A DNA stretch of 31,907 bases from Bodo saltans (GCA_001460835.1 CYKH01001915.1:1-31907); one strand, 5' to 3'. Positions 16,719 through 26,274 are shown, counted from the first letter of the stretch. Numbers and translations are program-made. The notes: generated by a model from the letters alone, not told the origin.

Positions 16719-18197
16719 ATGGACCCGCTGCGACAATGGGCCATCAAGACGGGCAACATGAAAATCCACGCCGATATCATTGCTCAGTCGATTCCCTCCA
16801 TGGGTGGCGGTATGGGGATCATCGCCACAAAGCCAATCGGTGCGGGGCACGTGCTTGTACAGGTGCCCCTGAGCTTCATGCTGACAACGAAGAGTGCGCG
16901 AGAATACCTCTTACGAACCAGCCCACCCCCAACAGAGCTTGACACTTTGACCCCGGTGGAGGCCATCATGTCGTTTTTACTTCTTGCGGAAAGGGATGCG
17001 CAGCATGTCCACTACCCGTGGCTTCGTGCATTGCCCCGCTGCTACGACAATCTACTGGAGCTTCCCTACGGAAAGCGCCTGCCGAGGTCGTCCACGGCAG
17101 TTGAGGGAGCAGACGCACAGGCGTATGATGATGCCATTCGATCACATGTTTGGAGTGATCGATGCCGCGCAAAGTGTGTGGAAGAGCGACTGCGTTTTGA
17201 GGCCTCGGTCGATCGGTGCCGCGAGCGCATTCCACTTCTTCGTCGAGGGCCAAGTGTGACACACGCGGTGTTTGAAAGCTGCTCTGGGGATGACGAGGAG
17301 TCTGCAGCGATCAAAGCAGCGGCGGGTCCTCAAAATGAACTTCCGCTGGAGAAGTTTTTGTGGGCGTACAACTCACTCATGAGCCGTGGCTTCTCGTACG
17401 ACGAGGACATCTGGGCCATGATGCCCTGGGTCGACTACTTCAACTACAGCCTGTTTCCAAACGTCACGATGCGGTTCAACAGTTCACAGAAGAAATACGA
17501 ATTTATCACAAAGAAAAAGATTCAAGCCGGAGAGCAGTTGATGCTGCAGTACGGCACATACTCGGATTATGAGCTCGCCTTGTGGTACGGATTTACGCTA
17601 CGCCGGGTATTATTTCCGAATTGCAAACCTCTCAGAGTGACTCAGAGCGACAGTGATTCGTCGTCGTCGCCATCGTCACACATTGTCAACGACGCAGAAC
17701 AAACAAGAACGCTCAACACCCACTTTGCGTATGTCTTCTCCCCCACCTACGACCCTAACGGGGACCTACCGATTGGCGTCACATGGGCAATTCAGCTGAT
17801 CCAACAAGCTGGCCTGGTACCGCCTCCGTCATGGGGGACAACGGTTGGGCACGACGAGGCCCTGCACGATGTCCGCATCGCATGGGGGTCGGTGAATGAA
17901 GGCATGGTGTACCTCCTCCGTCAGCTGGTGGAGTGCAATGAGGACAGTTCAGAGGTAATGCTCCGTAAGATTGCCCGTTCCGAGCTGGCCGCGTTCTCTA
18001 GAGACACGCCAGTAACCTCTGCCGAGCAAGAAGCGTCTGCCGCGACGACAGGCGACGTCTTATCGGTCGGTCATGTCAACGCAGTCAACATGGCGAGGGC
18101 ACTATCGGAGGACCACGCAATGTTGCTGAGGAGATACGCAGTAGAACTTGATGACGCAGGCCTTAAGAGTTTGCTGCTTGCGGCGTCCGCACAATGA
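16719..18197 (+). CDS. SET-domain methyltransferase (SETD3/SETD6/Rubisco-LSMT type)
   Basis: The protein has 492 residues. The order of motifs fits the split-SET family that methylates Lys or His side chains: GMGIIATKPIGAG (about 31-43) opens the SET domain, a long helical insertion follows, then PWVDYFNYS with Asn242-Tyr243-Ser244 and GEQLMLQYGTYSDYEL with Tyr278, then LWYGFTL. The usual central motif is N-H-S, so the His is replaced by Tyr here, while the catalytic Tyr is kept. The C-terminal half is helical as in the Rubisco-LSMT substrate-binding domain. A Ser/Asp-rich insert lies near 17645-17690. An out-of-frame ATG at 16586 lies upstream; the AGs around 16635 and 16659 would give an mRNA that avoids it. 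The substrate is unknown. Confidence 0.88.
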   Translation: MDPLRQWAIKTGNMKIHADIIAQSIPSMGGGMGIIATKPIGAGHVLVQVPLSFMLTTKSAREYLLRTSPPPTELDTLTPVEAIMSFLLLAERDAQHVHYPWLRALPRCYDNLLELPYGKRLPRSSTAVEGADAQAYDDAIRSHVWSDRCRAKCVEERLRFEASVDRCRERIPLLRRGPSVTHAVFESCSGDDEESAAIKAAAGPQNELPLEKFLWAYNSLMSRGFSYDEDIWAMMPWVDYFNYSLFPNVTMRFNSSQKKYEFITKKKIQAGEQLMLQYGTYSDYELALWYGFTLRRVLFPNCKPLRVTQSDSDSSSSPSSHIVNDAEQTRTLNTHFAYVFSPTYDPNGDLPIGVTWAIQLIQQAGLVPPPSWGTTVGHDEALHDVRIAWGSVNEGMVYLLRQLVECNEDSSEVMLRKIARSELAAFSRDTPVTSAEQEASAATTGDVLSVGHVNAVNMARALSEDHAMLLRRYAVELDDAGLKSLLLAASAQ

Positions 18198-18336
18198 AGA
18201 CACTGATGATGGTTGAAAACGAATAAATGTAACAGAGTAAACAACAACCCTTTGTTTGTTTCATTTTGCGTTTGTTGTTTGTGAAGTGACGGCATTTGAC
18301 AAGCGTTGTGTACCATTGAGCAATCGATTAGGGTGA

Positions 18337-18368
18337 CTGGCTCCTCCTCTTGAAATTCATACCTATAG
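18337..18368 (+). promoter_or_regulatory. Probable SL trans-splice acceptor of the ISCA gene
   Basis: A short C/T tract (CTCCTCCTCTT) and an AG at 18367-18368 lie 23 bases before the ATG at 18392. This supports that ATG over the open frame further upstream. Confidence 0.4.
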
Positions 18369-18391
18369 TAAACACAAGAAAGTTCCTTTCC

Positions 18392-19069
18392 ATGCGATCA
18401 TTCTGCGCCGCTGCTGCATACCGTGGCCCTATTTCCCCATCCTTTCCATCTTGGGGTCTTGTCAGCACACTCCGCATGAGTTCCACCGCCGCAGCGGCCG
18501 CCCCGTCGTATAAATCCACACACCAAGGACAGGGCCGCCCGATGGCGGTCAAAGCCCCTGGCCCCACGATTTCATCTTGCGCGGAGGAGTCTGGCCCGGT
18601 GAAAGGGAAGGCGCTGACGGCGCTGCAGAAGCGTATGCTGAAGCAGGCGGATAAGGCTGTGTTTGCACTGACCCCAAACGCAATCTATCGCGTGAAAACT
18701 CTTTTGCAGCTGCACCGCGCAGTTCCTGCCACAACGCCACCATCACAACCGACACCACCTTCCGCATCGCCTGCAGTTGACAACGGAGAGAAGCCTGACG
18801 GCATTCGCATCGGCGTCAAGAAGCGTGGGTGCAGCGGCTACAGCTACACCGTCAACTACGAATTCCCGTCCTCACCCAAAAAGCCAAATGACGCCCGCGT
18901 CGATCAAGGGGGTGTTTCTATTTTTGTAGACGGGGACGCCTTGTTTTATGTGATTGGCACGAACATGGACTTCACCGTGACGAACGTGGAGGAAAAGTTT
19001 ACATTCCAAAATCCCAATCAGAAGCATGGCTGCGGATGTGGTGAAAGTTTTATGCCGTTTGACGCATAA
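18392..19069 (+). CDS. A-type iron-sulfur cluster assembly protein, mitochondrial (ISCA)
   Basis: The protein has 225 residues, about twice the bare ISCA domain. A-type carriers help build [4Fe-4S] clusters in mitochondria. The conserved core runs from LTPNAIYRVKTLL (about 93-105) through IRIGVKKRGCSGYSY with Cys147, to the C-terminal CGCGESF with Cys214 and Cys216; these three cysteines are the family's metal-cluster ligands. GVKKRGCSGYSY looks closer to ISCA1 than to ISCA2. The N terminus (MRSFCAAAAYRG) has Arg, Ser and Ala and no acidic residues, as in a mitochondrial presequence. A Pro/Ser-rich spacer of about 25 residues (111-135) interrupts the domain between the first helix and the first strand. 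Confidence 0.92.
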   Translation: MRSFCAAAAYRGPISPSFPSWGLVSTLRMSSTAAAAAPSYKSTHQGQGRPMAVKAPGPTISSCAEESGPVKGKALTALQKRMLKQADKAVFALTPNAIYRVKTLLQLHRAVPATTPPSQPTPPSASPAVDNGEKPDGIRIGVKKRGCSGYSYTVNYEFPSSPKKPNDARVDQGGVSIFVDGDALFYVIGTNMDFTVTNVEEKFTFQNPNQKHGCGCGESFMPFDA

Positions 19070-19362
19070 AAAAAAGCAGCCGAAAACAAAAAAAGAAGTT
19101 GCATGCGAACAATATTCCACAAAAAAACAACAGTGTTGGGAACGGTTCCCTTCTTAACACACAAAGAGTAACTCAAAATTTCTGCTTCCACTGAGTGTGT
19201 TCTGGCCGTTACAGTGAGACAGAAAAAAGTGAACTTTTCGACTGAATTTGCTATTGCATTGAAAAAAATATATCCTCTGTCTTGATTGTGCGCCGTCCTT
19301 AGAAATAAACCCTAGATTCGATAGTGCACTTGATTGTCTCAAGAATAACGAAAAGGGGCTTT

Positions 19363-19917
19363 ATGGCATCACATTCCATCGAAACTCGATTTGCATTAGA
19401 GGTCCGAGAGTCAGGACCTCATGTCCTCGTTTCAACGCCTGATGTGCCCTTCTCCGCATTGATCACAAACATTAGATTCCAGCCGCCGCGCCCTCAGCCG
19501 CAAAAGAAGAATTCTAATAAGTCGAACGATGAAGCAAAGGACAATACCACTGACGGCGATGTGAGCACAGTATACTCCTTGGTGATGGTTGGTGCCAAGG
19601 GGAAGGTGCAAGAGGAATTTACCTTAGCGTCTTTTGAACACCAAGTGAAGCAGCAGGCGTCTGCCGCGTCGTCTTCATCCTCCACGGCAATTGCTACTGT
19701 GCCTCAGCCAATTTCCATCAACACCCAGCTCGTCTTGACCTCTAAATCACCGATTCAGCAGATCCAGCTACGCTCGTCACGCCCACGTAAGGGTGCGAAG
19801 CGTGATCGCGACGAGGCCGATAAATCTGTGTCTGCTAAGGCGGAGGCTTGCGTGTATCTTACTGGTGTTCAGTTGACAACTCTGAGTGCTCCACAAGTGG
19901 AAGCGTTGGTCAGATGA
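19363..19917 (+). CDS. Possible nucleoplasmin-like domain protein
   Basis: The protein has 184 residues from the first ATG in frame (19363). The pattern of short beta strands resembles the nucleoplasmin-like fold found in nucleoplasmins, plant HD2 proteins and insect FKBP39: a first strand RFALEVRES, a second ALITNIRF, a third YSLVMVG with KVQEEFTLASF, a strand ISINTQLVLTS, and the closing ACVYLTGVQL, similar to the family's VYFxGY ending. Acidic/basic Ser-rich loops separate the strands (residues 41-68 and 97-112), and a basic patch (RPRKGAKRDRDE, 140-151) could be a nuclear localisation signal. Nucleoplasmin-like proteins are histone chaperones. The match is judged by eye on a short, divergent sequence, so it may be wrong. 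Confidence 0.7.
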   Translation: MASHSIETRFALEVRESGPHVLVSTPDVPFSALITNIRFQPPRPQPQKKNSNKSNDEAKDNTTDGDVSTVYSLVMVGAKGKVQEEFTLASFEHQVKQQASAASSSSSTAIATVPQPISINTQLVLTSKSPIQQIQLRSSRPRKGAKRDRDEADKSVSAKAEACVYLTGVQLTTLSAPQVEALVR

Positions 19918-20121
19918 TCCGTGCCACACTTTTGTTTGTCCGTGTTAGCCACTCAACATAAAAAAACAAGTTAAGATACAAAAGAGAAATCAAACTGTGG
20001 AAAGGGAGTCCGAGTTCTTAAACTACAGAAGGAGGAGAAATGGTCTGTTTGCTGTTCTTAAATCCTGTGATAGTTTCCTTCGCTGGCACTTTTTTGTCTC
20101 CCAAGAAAGTCTACAAAGAAA

Positions 20122-21105
20122 ATGCCCCGAAACGAGTCAAAGCCACTTTTGAACTCTGGCTCTAACAAAGGAGGTGGAGGTGGTGGCGCTGAGTTCAAGT
20201 ACGGTGAGGGTGGCGAAACGGACGAATTTCTAGCCGGCCTCACTGGCGGAAAACCCAAATACAAGCCGAAGCCAAAGACGTACGAACCTTCCGTGGACAC
20301 TGACAATTCCGACGCCATCCCTTCGAATTACTACGCGCCAGACTACCGCCCAGAGTCCGCGCAGAACCGTACCTGTGGGATAGACCACTTCCCCTCCCGT
20401 GCAGCAATGATCACTGTGGCGGTGATCTTAATGGGTGGGGGTGGTGCCATTGTCGCATTCTTGAATCACAACATGGAGTACTTGCAAGATTTGTGGCCAC
20501 TGGCGTTTTACGCCATGAATGCCCTTGGCGCGCTGTTTTTGCTTGTCGGAATCTTGAGCATTGCTGCTGCCGTGCAAGACAAAGATCGTCTGCGACGTGC
20601 GGCATTTTTTGTGATGGTGTTGGCGTGTTGCGGTGTCATTTTGGGTTTTACGTTAGCTACGTTTGTCCGCAGTGGGCGTGAAGATTCGTCGCTGCTATCG
20701 GACTGGACAACTATGGTGTCGCACGACATGGGCCGTGTGTGCACCATCGAGCATGACTTGAATTGCACGGGATGGACTCTTCCTTGTGGCCGTGTCCCTC
20801 CTGCAAACTTATCGCATCTGTATCACGACGACGAAATGAGCAAGGAGGAATTACACAATGTTCTTGATATTCTACTTGGCAACGCGAGCACAGTCACGCA
20901 GTGCGTGTACAGTTGCGAGTTAGATGTCTACCACAACATGAACCAAACATGCTCCTCCGCACTGCAAGCCCGCGTGAAAAAAGACTACCCCGCGGCAGTC
21001 GCAGCGTTGGCCTTCGCACTGGTGTGGACCATCGCATTTGGCGTGTTGGTGTTCCTTCGACGGGATGTCGAGGGAGGGTACGGAAATACCATCCAACACG
21101 CTTAA
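20122..21105 (+). CDS. Tetraspanin-like four-span membrane glycoprotein
   Basis: The protein has 327 residues. A Gly/Lys/Tyr-rich cytosolic tail of about 90 residues is followed by four hydrophobic helices (about 94-115, 124-151, 159-182 and 290-313). The loop between helices 3 and 4 is about 107 residues long with six cysteines (207, 215, 222, 261, 265, 277) and four N-glycosylation sequons (Asn 214, 229, 254, 274). Short first loop, large cysteine-bearing second loop and short C-terminal tail are tetraspanin layout. The diagnostic CCG triplet is absent; NCTGW and LPCG stand in the same region, so it is a divergent member or an analogue. It is probably on the cell surface or endosomes. Confidence 0.83.
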   Translation: MPRNESKPLLNSGSNKGGGGGGAEFKYGEGGETDEFLAGLTGGKPKYKPKPKTYEPSVDTDNSDAIPSNYYAPDYRPESAQNRTCGIDHFPSRAAMITVAVILMGGGGAIVAFLNHNMEYLQDLWPLAFYAMNALGALFLLVGILSIAAAVQDKDRLRRAAFFVMVLACCGVILGFTLATFVRSGREDSSLLSDWTTMVSHDMGRVCTIEHDLNCTGWTLPCGRVPPANLSHLYHDDEMSKEELHNVLDILLGNASTVTQCVYSCELDVYHNMNQTCSSALQARVKKDYPAAVAALAFALVWTIAFGVLVFLRRDVEGGYGNTIQHA

Positions 21106-21561
21106 GTAGGACACCGCACATGCTTTCCATATGAGAATTGAGAAATGTTTGTGATGTCCTCTGCCCTTTTATCGCCCTTGTGTTATGGAGAGCACAGTGT
21201 TCCAGAAGACTTTTTTTTTTTGCTTTCTTTATTTTTGTACGTTCATGTTGTTCATCGTGGTTAAAGCCTTCAATATGATTCTCTTTTTTTTTTTTTTCTT
21301 TTGATGCTTCGCTTTTTAAGAACGCAGTGAAGTTGTTGCACGTGTTTTTTGTTTCTAAGAAAAAAATGTGTGAAGATCAGCGGTAGCAACCTTGTTCCGC
21401 ACATAGATTCGGTGGGGGAACGACATCAAAAAAAGATACAGTAGCTTGACAGTCAATAACGCGGCAATTACAGGAATTGTTTGAGCTATTTCTTCTTTTA
21501 GTTGCTTTGCTTGTGTCCTTGGTTTGTGACAAGCTCGAGACGCGGTTAGCAGTCATCTCAC
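21106..21561 (+). other. Intergenic spacer with two long poly-T tracts
   Basis: No gene is seen. A long T run near 21211-21220 and a longer T/C block at about 21281-21303 each precede candidate AGs. A short ATG frame at 21366 would be a six-codon upstream ORF if the early acceptor is used. Confidence 0.5.
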
Positions 21562-24000
21562 ATGCCACACATACCTCTGTCAGCTGCAGCGACTCATCAA
21601 CTGTCGCCTTCTGCTACACCGGCGGCGCCACCTCGTGTGCTGCTAGAGGCACTTAAATCTGAGCTGCACTTTTATCGAGACTTCTTTTGGAGATACCAAG
21701 ATGCACTTCGAGCCGCTGCGGTGGCAGACCCTGAACTGGCTGCGCTGCTTAACGACGATGTGAAGGGGGGTCACTCCGGCGAGTCTCAGCGCTATAACGG
21801 TGAAGGGGGAAATGAAGGGGAGCATTACCAAGATGGCGACGTGGCAGAGCAGCAAACGACGAGCGGTGGTAGTGTTTGCAGGCCATTCACGATGGGCTAC
21901 GAACTGCAGCTTGCCGAAGCAAAGAGTAGAAGTTTAGATGAAGAGGCGACAACGCTCCATGAGCACTTTAGGCGTCGAATCTCAGAATTAGAAGATACGG
22001 TTCAACGCGAACGGCTACAACGAGCACATGTTCTGAACGAGAACATTCAACTCCGTGAGGCAAACCACGCACTTTGCTGTGAAGTACGACGGCTGCGTGA
22101 CGGTTGCGCGGACTTGTCATCTCTCCACTTGTCGCGACTGCAAATGATTTTCTTGCTTGTCGATGAGCATATTTGGAGGGCTCGGGTTGAGGCGGAGGCT
22201 CTTCGCTACTTAACTCTTCGCGCTGTGGACACGCCCCAAGTGAATCATCTTGTGGATCGGAATCAACTATTCGGTCAAACCACTTCTGCTGCATCAACCG
22301 GCGCTGCTGTACCCACCACATCTGCACTGAATGCATTTATCTCTTCTGCATCGTCTCGCAGTCGCCTGTCCTATGCTGTGTCGCACGTGTTCGAATCTTA
22401 CTACCCAACGACACGCTTTGCCGCTCCTGATGTAGCGTTCTTTGTGTCCAAATGCGAAGATCAGTTCGAACTCATTGCGGCAGAGTTTAGACATCGCATG
22501 CGTGCATTGGCGTTCCCGGAATCTCTGGTGGCTGCCCGTCGTGCGCTGCTGCGTGCAAACAGTGAAGAAGAAGAAGAGGAGGCGCGCGACAATGAGGATA
22601 ATCGTGACGACATCAGTTCTCAACGTCGCCGCCAGCGCCAGCGAATTGTCCGGCATGCAACCGCAGGGAGCCGCAGAGGACTCACTGACGAAGACGAGGA
22701 GCTTGTGGAGCTGTGCCTTGCCGCGTACAGCCGGGACACTGGTAGCATGCCGCCGTTGAGTAGTCCGCAAATGATGACCGATGACACCCATTTAGAGCAT
22801 CACACCAACGTTGGTGATGCATCTCACGCGCATTCCATGAGGGCACAGAAGACAACAGTACCCACCTCGCATGGATCTGTCGCGCATACATCATTGCATG
22901 AGGTCATGTCAACAAAACTGAATATCATGCCACCCTCCTCTCATCATCATCATAGCAGCAGCGGAATTGCAGTGGTAGTGCCCTCCTCGAAACTGTTGAC
23001 TTCGTCCCAAGATAGCACCACCGTTGTCGGATCACAGGAACTCGTGGAGGCCCATGATGTTCTTGCCCTTCGTGTGCATCCGTCGGAGTCGGACCAACGT
23101 GCGGCGCAACTTGTGCAGCAATTCCACGACCCACTGGCACCGATCCGGTCGCCCTCCAAGGCCGATGCGTTTTTACTCCAACAGCAACATAATAGCTCAC
23201 ACAGCACCAAAGGCCGAAGCCTCCCCGAAGTGGAGGATGCTTCATCCCGTGAGGCGGTCGAAATATTCCTTTCTCGTCGAGCGATTCGACTGTTACACGC
23301 CACTGAGTCAGCAGGCACGTTGAATGGCAATTCTGCCCACCGTGACAATATCGATCTTCGCAGCAGCCCAGAAGGTGCAGTGCTCAACGGACATCCCCCG
23401 TCGATGATGGTTGTTGCTTGCTCAGCCCTTGACCCATTGGTCAAAACACAACAGAAGTTGAGGTCGAGTGTGTTGCAGCTTCAACGCGAGCGTGATGATG
23501 CCATTCTGCGGTCCACTGAGTTAGAGCATCGTCTCGCAGAAGCGAAAGCCTCAGCATCCCGACAGCGTCTCAAATCTGTCGATCAAGCGCTGACGAAAAT
23601 AGCGGAGATCGATGAGCAGGCCAATGAACAACAACAACAGCTTCGTGCTTTCGGAGCAGGTACCGGAGTCGAGAGCAGCAGCGCGGCCGGTTTGCTGCTG
23701 TCGCCGAGACAGTCCCAAGTGAGCTTTTCCTCGCAGCCTGCAGATGGGGGGCCACTTCCCTCCTCGATGGCGCCATCGCCGTCTCCTCCCCCAACGAACA
23801 GTATCGCCAGTCACATCGCAGCGAACCATCATCGCCTTGGTGCACTCCCACATCAAGTCGTGGATCGAATCGCTCAGGCGTCCGTCGATATGAAAGATAT
23901 CGAAGCGATTGCACGAATGTCGCAAGATCCGTCCCTCCGAGGCCGCATGATGCGTCAGATGAAGGAACTGCATCACGAAGTAGCCGAGCTTCTGCGATGA
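21562..24000 (+). CDS. Coiled-coil protein, function unknown
   Basis: The protein has 812 residues. A first coiled coil covers about residues 128-181 (rich in Glu, Arg, Leu in heptad-like spacing), a second about 627-697 (SSVLQLQRERDDAILRSTEL and on), and the C-terminal 45 residues form another amphipathic helix ending near the stop. Between them lie a helical region with conserved-looking aromatic positions (about 185-330), an acidic run of six Glu (about 22567-22584), and a disordered Ser/His-rich part. The layout suits a flagellar, basal-body or other cytoskeletal protein, as inference only. No enzyme motif is seen. The ATG is the first in frame after the T-rich spacer. Confidence 0.83.
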   Translation: MPHIPLSAAATHQLSPSATPAAPPRVLLEALKSELHFYRDFFWRYQDALRAAAVADPELAALLNDDVKGGHSGESQRYNGEGGNEGEHYQDGDVAEQQTTSGGSVCRPFTMGYELQLAEAKSRSLDEEATTLHEHFRRRISELEDTVQRERLQRAHVLNENIQLREANHALCCEVRRLRDGCADLSSLHLSRLQMIFLLVDEHIWRARVEAEALRYLTLRAVDTPQVNHLVDRNQLFGQTTSAASTGAAVPTTSALNAFISSASSRSRLSYAVSHVFESYYPTTRFAAPDVAFFVSKCEDQFELIAAEFRHRMRALAFPESLVAARRALLRANSEEEEEEARDNEDNRDDISSQRRRQRQRIVRHATAGSRRGLTDEDEELVELCLAAYSRDTGSMPPLSSPQMMTDDTHLEHHTNVGDASHAHSMRAQKTTVPTSHGSVAHTSLHEVMSTKLNIMPPSSHHHHSSSGIAVVVPSSKLLTSSQDSTTVVGSQELVEAHDVLALRVHPSESDQRAAQLVQQFHDPLAPIRSPSKADAFLLQQQHNSSHSTKGRSLPEVEDASSREAVEIFLSRRAIRLLHATESAGTLNGNSAHRDNIDLRSSPEGAVLNGHPPSMMVVACSALDPLVKTQQKLRSSVLQLQRERDDAILRSTELEHRLAEAKASASRQRLKSVDQALTKIAEIDEQANEQQQQLRAFGAGTGVESSSAAGLLLSPRQSQVSFSSQPADGGPLPSSMAPSPSPPPTNSIASHIAANHHRLGALPHQVVDRIAQASVDMKDIEAIARMSQDPSLRGRMMRQMKELHHEVAELLR

Positions 24001-24295
24001 TGAGCAAAGAATTGAGGGGGTGATGTGTCTTTTTGGGCCTCCTTCAGCAGCGTCATTTTCTTGACTGAGTACTTGAAACGGTGAATCACTATCATCTAAA
24101 GATTCTTTTGATTGTGTAACTTGTTGTTGTATTCCTGTTGTACTTCTTTGAATTACTACTTCACACAAATTTGCCTTGGCGTGCTATGCCATTGTATGCC
24201 ATGTGCTGACTGGCTATCATCATTTTCCTTTTCAAACACGGGAATCATTGCATAGACCTATTTGTAAATCAGCATCACCTACTTGTCAAGTGATC
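24001..24295 (+). other. Intergenic spacer, no gene
   Basis: It is AT-rich with a T/G-rich stretch near 24105-24150 and several short ATG frames. The open frame of the next gene runs back to 24176 without an ATG. Confidence 0.4.
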
Positions 24296-25453
24296 ATGTC
24301 CGCTCCTCCTGCAGCTACCGGGTCCTTTCGGCATCATTCTCGCCGTCCCATTGCTTTAGCAGTGCATCAATCTGCACCACGTCCCTCGATGGGAGCATCG
24401 GTGCAACAAGTCGTCGATGCAGTGTATCAACTGCGCGTGGAGCTTGATTTGCCGTCGTCGTCGTCGAGTGGTGTTGCTGAAGCAACGCCCTCCACACAAG
24501 TGGTGCCACCTTCAGCGTCCATCCCTGCTATGATGGTATTTGCGGAATTGTTCCTCGGCGGCTACGGCAGCGGTGAGCTGCTCGTGTCGGAGAATCAGAC
24601 CATCACCCCGCCTATTGGCGTGCCCATGGCCACCGCGTCGTCGATCATCTTTGATGCAAACTATCACGGCTCTCAATGGCTAGAGCCCATCAGGCAGGCG
24701 TGCAAAGACAATCGCGTTGGTGTTGTCTGTGGATACTCTGAACGTGCCGAGATCACAGACACTGTGACGTCTTCGGACTGTGACTCCACCACCAGGAGCT
24801 TGTCGTCCACTGCAACGAAGGAAACGGGAGCGTTTAAGTACAAATATTTTAATGCTGCACTTGTCATCGATGACAACGGCGTTGTCCTCGCCTCCTACCG
24901 GAAAGTGCATCTGTGGGGCGGCTATGAGGCTTCCTTCTTTTCCCCGGCCGACCAGTTGCTCGGCGGTCGGTTTCCGTTTCACGGCATCTCATGCGGCGTG
25001 CTCATTTGCTTCGATGTTGAATTCCCCGAGAGCACCAGGACGCTTCGTCTTGATGGAGCAGAAGTTGTATTCGTTCCCACTGCCCTCGTCAGCCCATTTA
25101 ACGCGCGCGTCACGGTGCCCAGCAGAGCGTTTGAAAACAACTTCGTTGTGTGCTACGCCAACGAAGTTGGACAAGACCCACATCTCGATCATGTGAACTA
25201 TTGTGGTCTCAGCGTGGTGGCGTTACCAGACGGCACTGAAGGCTGCCGAGCCGCTGGACTGAGCCCCCCCTTCACGACGGAAGGTGTGAACTCCTCTTCC
25301 TTTGCGCAAAACGGATCTTTTGGTTCAGCCGCACGAAGCAACAAGCGGCTGTTTGAGTATTGTGTGATTGACCTTGACGACGCTGCATTCACAGCTGCAC
25401 GATCACGAAACAATTATCTGGATGCTCGGCGCCCAGACTGCTATGCCAAGTAA
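24296..25453 (+). CDS. Carbon-nitrogen hydrolase (nitrilase superfamily amidase)
   Basis: The protein has 385 residues. The superfamily hydrolyses non-peptide C-N bonds with a Glu-Lys-Cys triad, and all three are visible: Glu84 in VFAELFLGGY, Lys203 in YRKVHLWGGYE, and Cys238 in LICFDVEFPE. The context after the Cys (EFPESTRTLRLDGAEVV, then PSRAFENN) is typical of aliphatic-amidase or nitrilase-like branches, and KVHLWGGYEASFFSPAD resembles bacterial stereoselective amidases more than the NIT2 omega-amidase. A Ser/Thr-rich insert of about 25 residues (152-180) and Ser/Pro-rich stretches near residues 53-75 and before the C terminus enlarge it beyond the usual 270-300 residues. The exact substrate cannot be read from sequence. 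Confidence 0.92.
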   Translation: MSAPPAATGSFRHHSRRPIALAVHQSAPRPSMGASVQQVVDAVYQLRVELDLPSSSSSGVAEATPSTQVVPPSASIPAMMVFAELFLGGYGSGELLVSENQTITPPIGVPMATASSIIFDANYHGSQWLEPIRQACKDNRVGVVCGYSERAEITDTVTSSDCDSTTRSLSSTATKETGAFKYKYFNAALVIDDNGVVLASYRKVHLWGGYEASFFSPADQLLGGRFPFHGISCGVLICFDVEFPESTRTLRLDGAEVVFVPTALVSPFNARVTVPSRAFENNFVVCYANEVGQDPHLDHVNYCGLSVVALPDGTEGCRAAGLSPPFTTEGVNSSSFAQNGSFGSAARSNKRLFEYCVIDLDDAAFTAARSRNNYLDARRPDCYAK

Positions 25454-25656
25454 CGACACTCCAAGTTTTTTTTTCTCCTCGCTACAGAATCACACAACAC
25501 AACAAAACACGTCCAAAAGAAACACCTTGCGTTCACACGTGCGACGAGTAGACACATGTAAATGTTTCTTTAAGTTACCCGACTATGTTTGTATTTGAAA
25601 CCCACATTGCTGGGCACAGAACAATCTAAATAAATTCATAAGGAGAGAAACACAAA

Positions 25657-26205
25657 ATGACAGAGCTGTCCGATTTTACGTTCTCCGATTTGCTCGAGTA
25701 CAATTTTGTCAACTTGGACCAACTGACAGAGACGTACAGTGTTGGATTCTACGGAGAGTATCTTACGCACTGGCCTGAATACCAAAAGGTCGCTCGTCAC
25801 CCCAACGGTCTCATCATGGGCTATGTTCTCGGTAAGGTGGAGGGCGAGGGAGAAGATTGGCACGGTCACGTCTCTGCTGTCACTGTGGCGCCCACCTTCC
25901 GACGACTTGGTGTGGGAGAACAGCTCATGGAGTTGCTGGAGCGAACGTCTAGCTCCGTGCACAACGCGTATTTCGTGGACTTATTTGTTCGCAGCTGCAA
26001 CACGGTCGCAATTGACATGTATCGTAGGTTAGGCTACACAGTGTACAGAAGAGTGTTGGGCTACTACCGTGCCGGCGGTGCGTTCCCGAACGACGAAGAT
26101 GCTTTGGACCTGCGCAAGGCGATGCCTCGGGATGCTTCGAGGAAAGTATCAAGCGTCATACCGCTGACAAAGCCGATCCAGCCCCATGAACTTGAGTGGC
26201 ATTAA
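25657..26205 (+). CDS. NAA20: N-terminal acetyltransferase B catalytic subunit
   Basis: The protein has 182 residues, close to the human subunit (178). NatB acetylates the initiator Met of nascent chains starting Met-Asp, Met-Glu or Met-Asn at the ribosome, together with the auxiliary subunit NAA25. Family marks are strong along the whole length: NLDQLTETYSVGFYGEYL, HWPEY, EDWHGHVSAVTVAPTFRRLG with the acetyl-CoA loop RRLGVG at 82-87, FVDLFVR, MYRRLGY and the C-terminal DEDALDLRKAMPRD. No residue looks missing. The gene is followed after only 68 bases by an ATG in the next frame, but that ATG falls before the next gene's splice acceptor. Confidence 0.97.
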   Translation: MTELSDFTFSDLLEYNFVNLDQLTETYSVGFYGEYLTHWPEYQKVARHPNGLIMGYVLGKVEGEGEDWHGHVSAVTVAPTFRRLGVGEQLMELLERTSSSVHNAYFVDLFVRSCNTVAIDMYRRLGYTVYRRVLGYYRAGGAFPNDEDALDLRKAMPRDASRKVSSVIPLTKPIQPHELEWH

Positions 26206-26274
26206 ACAAATACGCGAGCCACACTTGCAACGAAACTCCTTTTTAGTCATCAATAACAGTCGCTCAAAGTAAAA

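Noticed and set aside
16586-16942. Upstream ATG frame overlapping the SET gene
   Set aside because: It runs out of frame into conserved SET sequence and has no domain; later AG acceptors (about 16635 or 16659) would remove it from the mRNA.
23551-24168. 205-codon minus-strand frame at the end of the coiled-coil gene
   Set aside because: It is a mirror of the coding bias of the + gene, with no domain and no splice signals on that strand.
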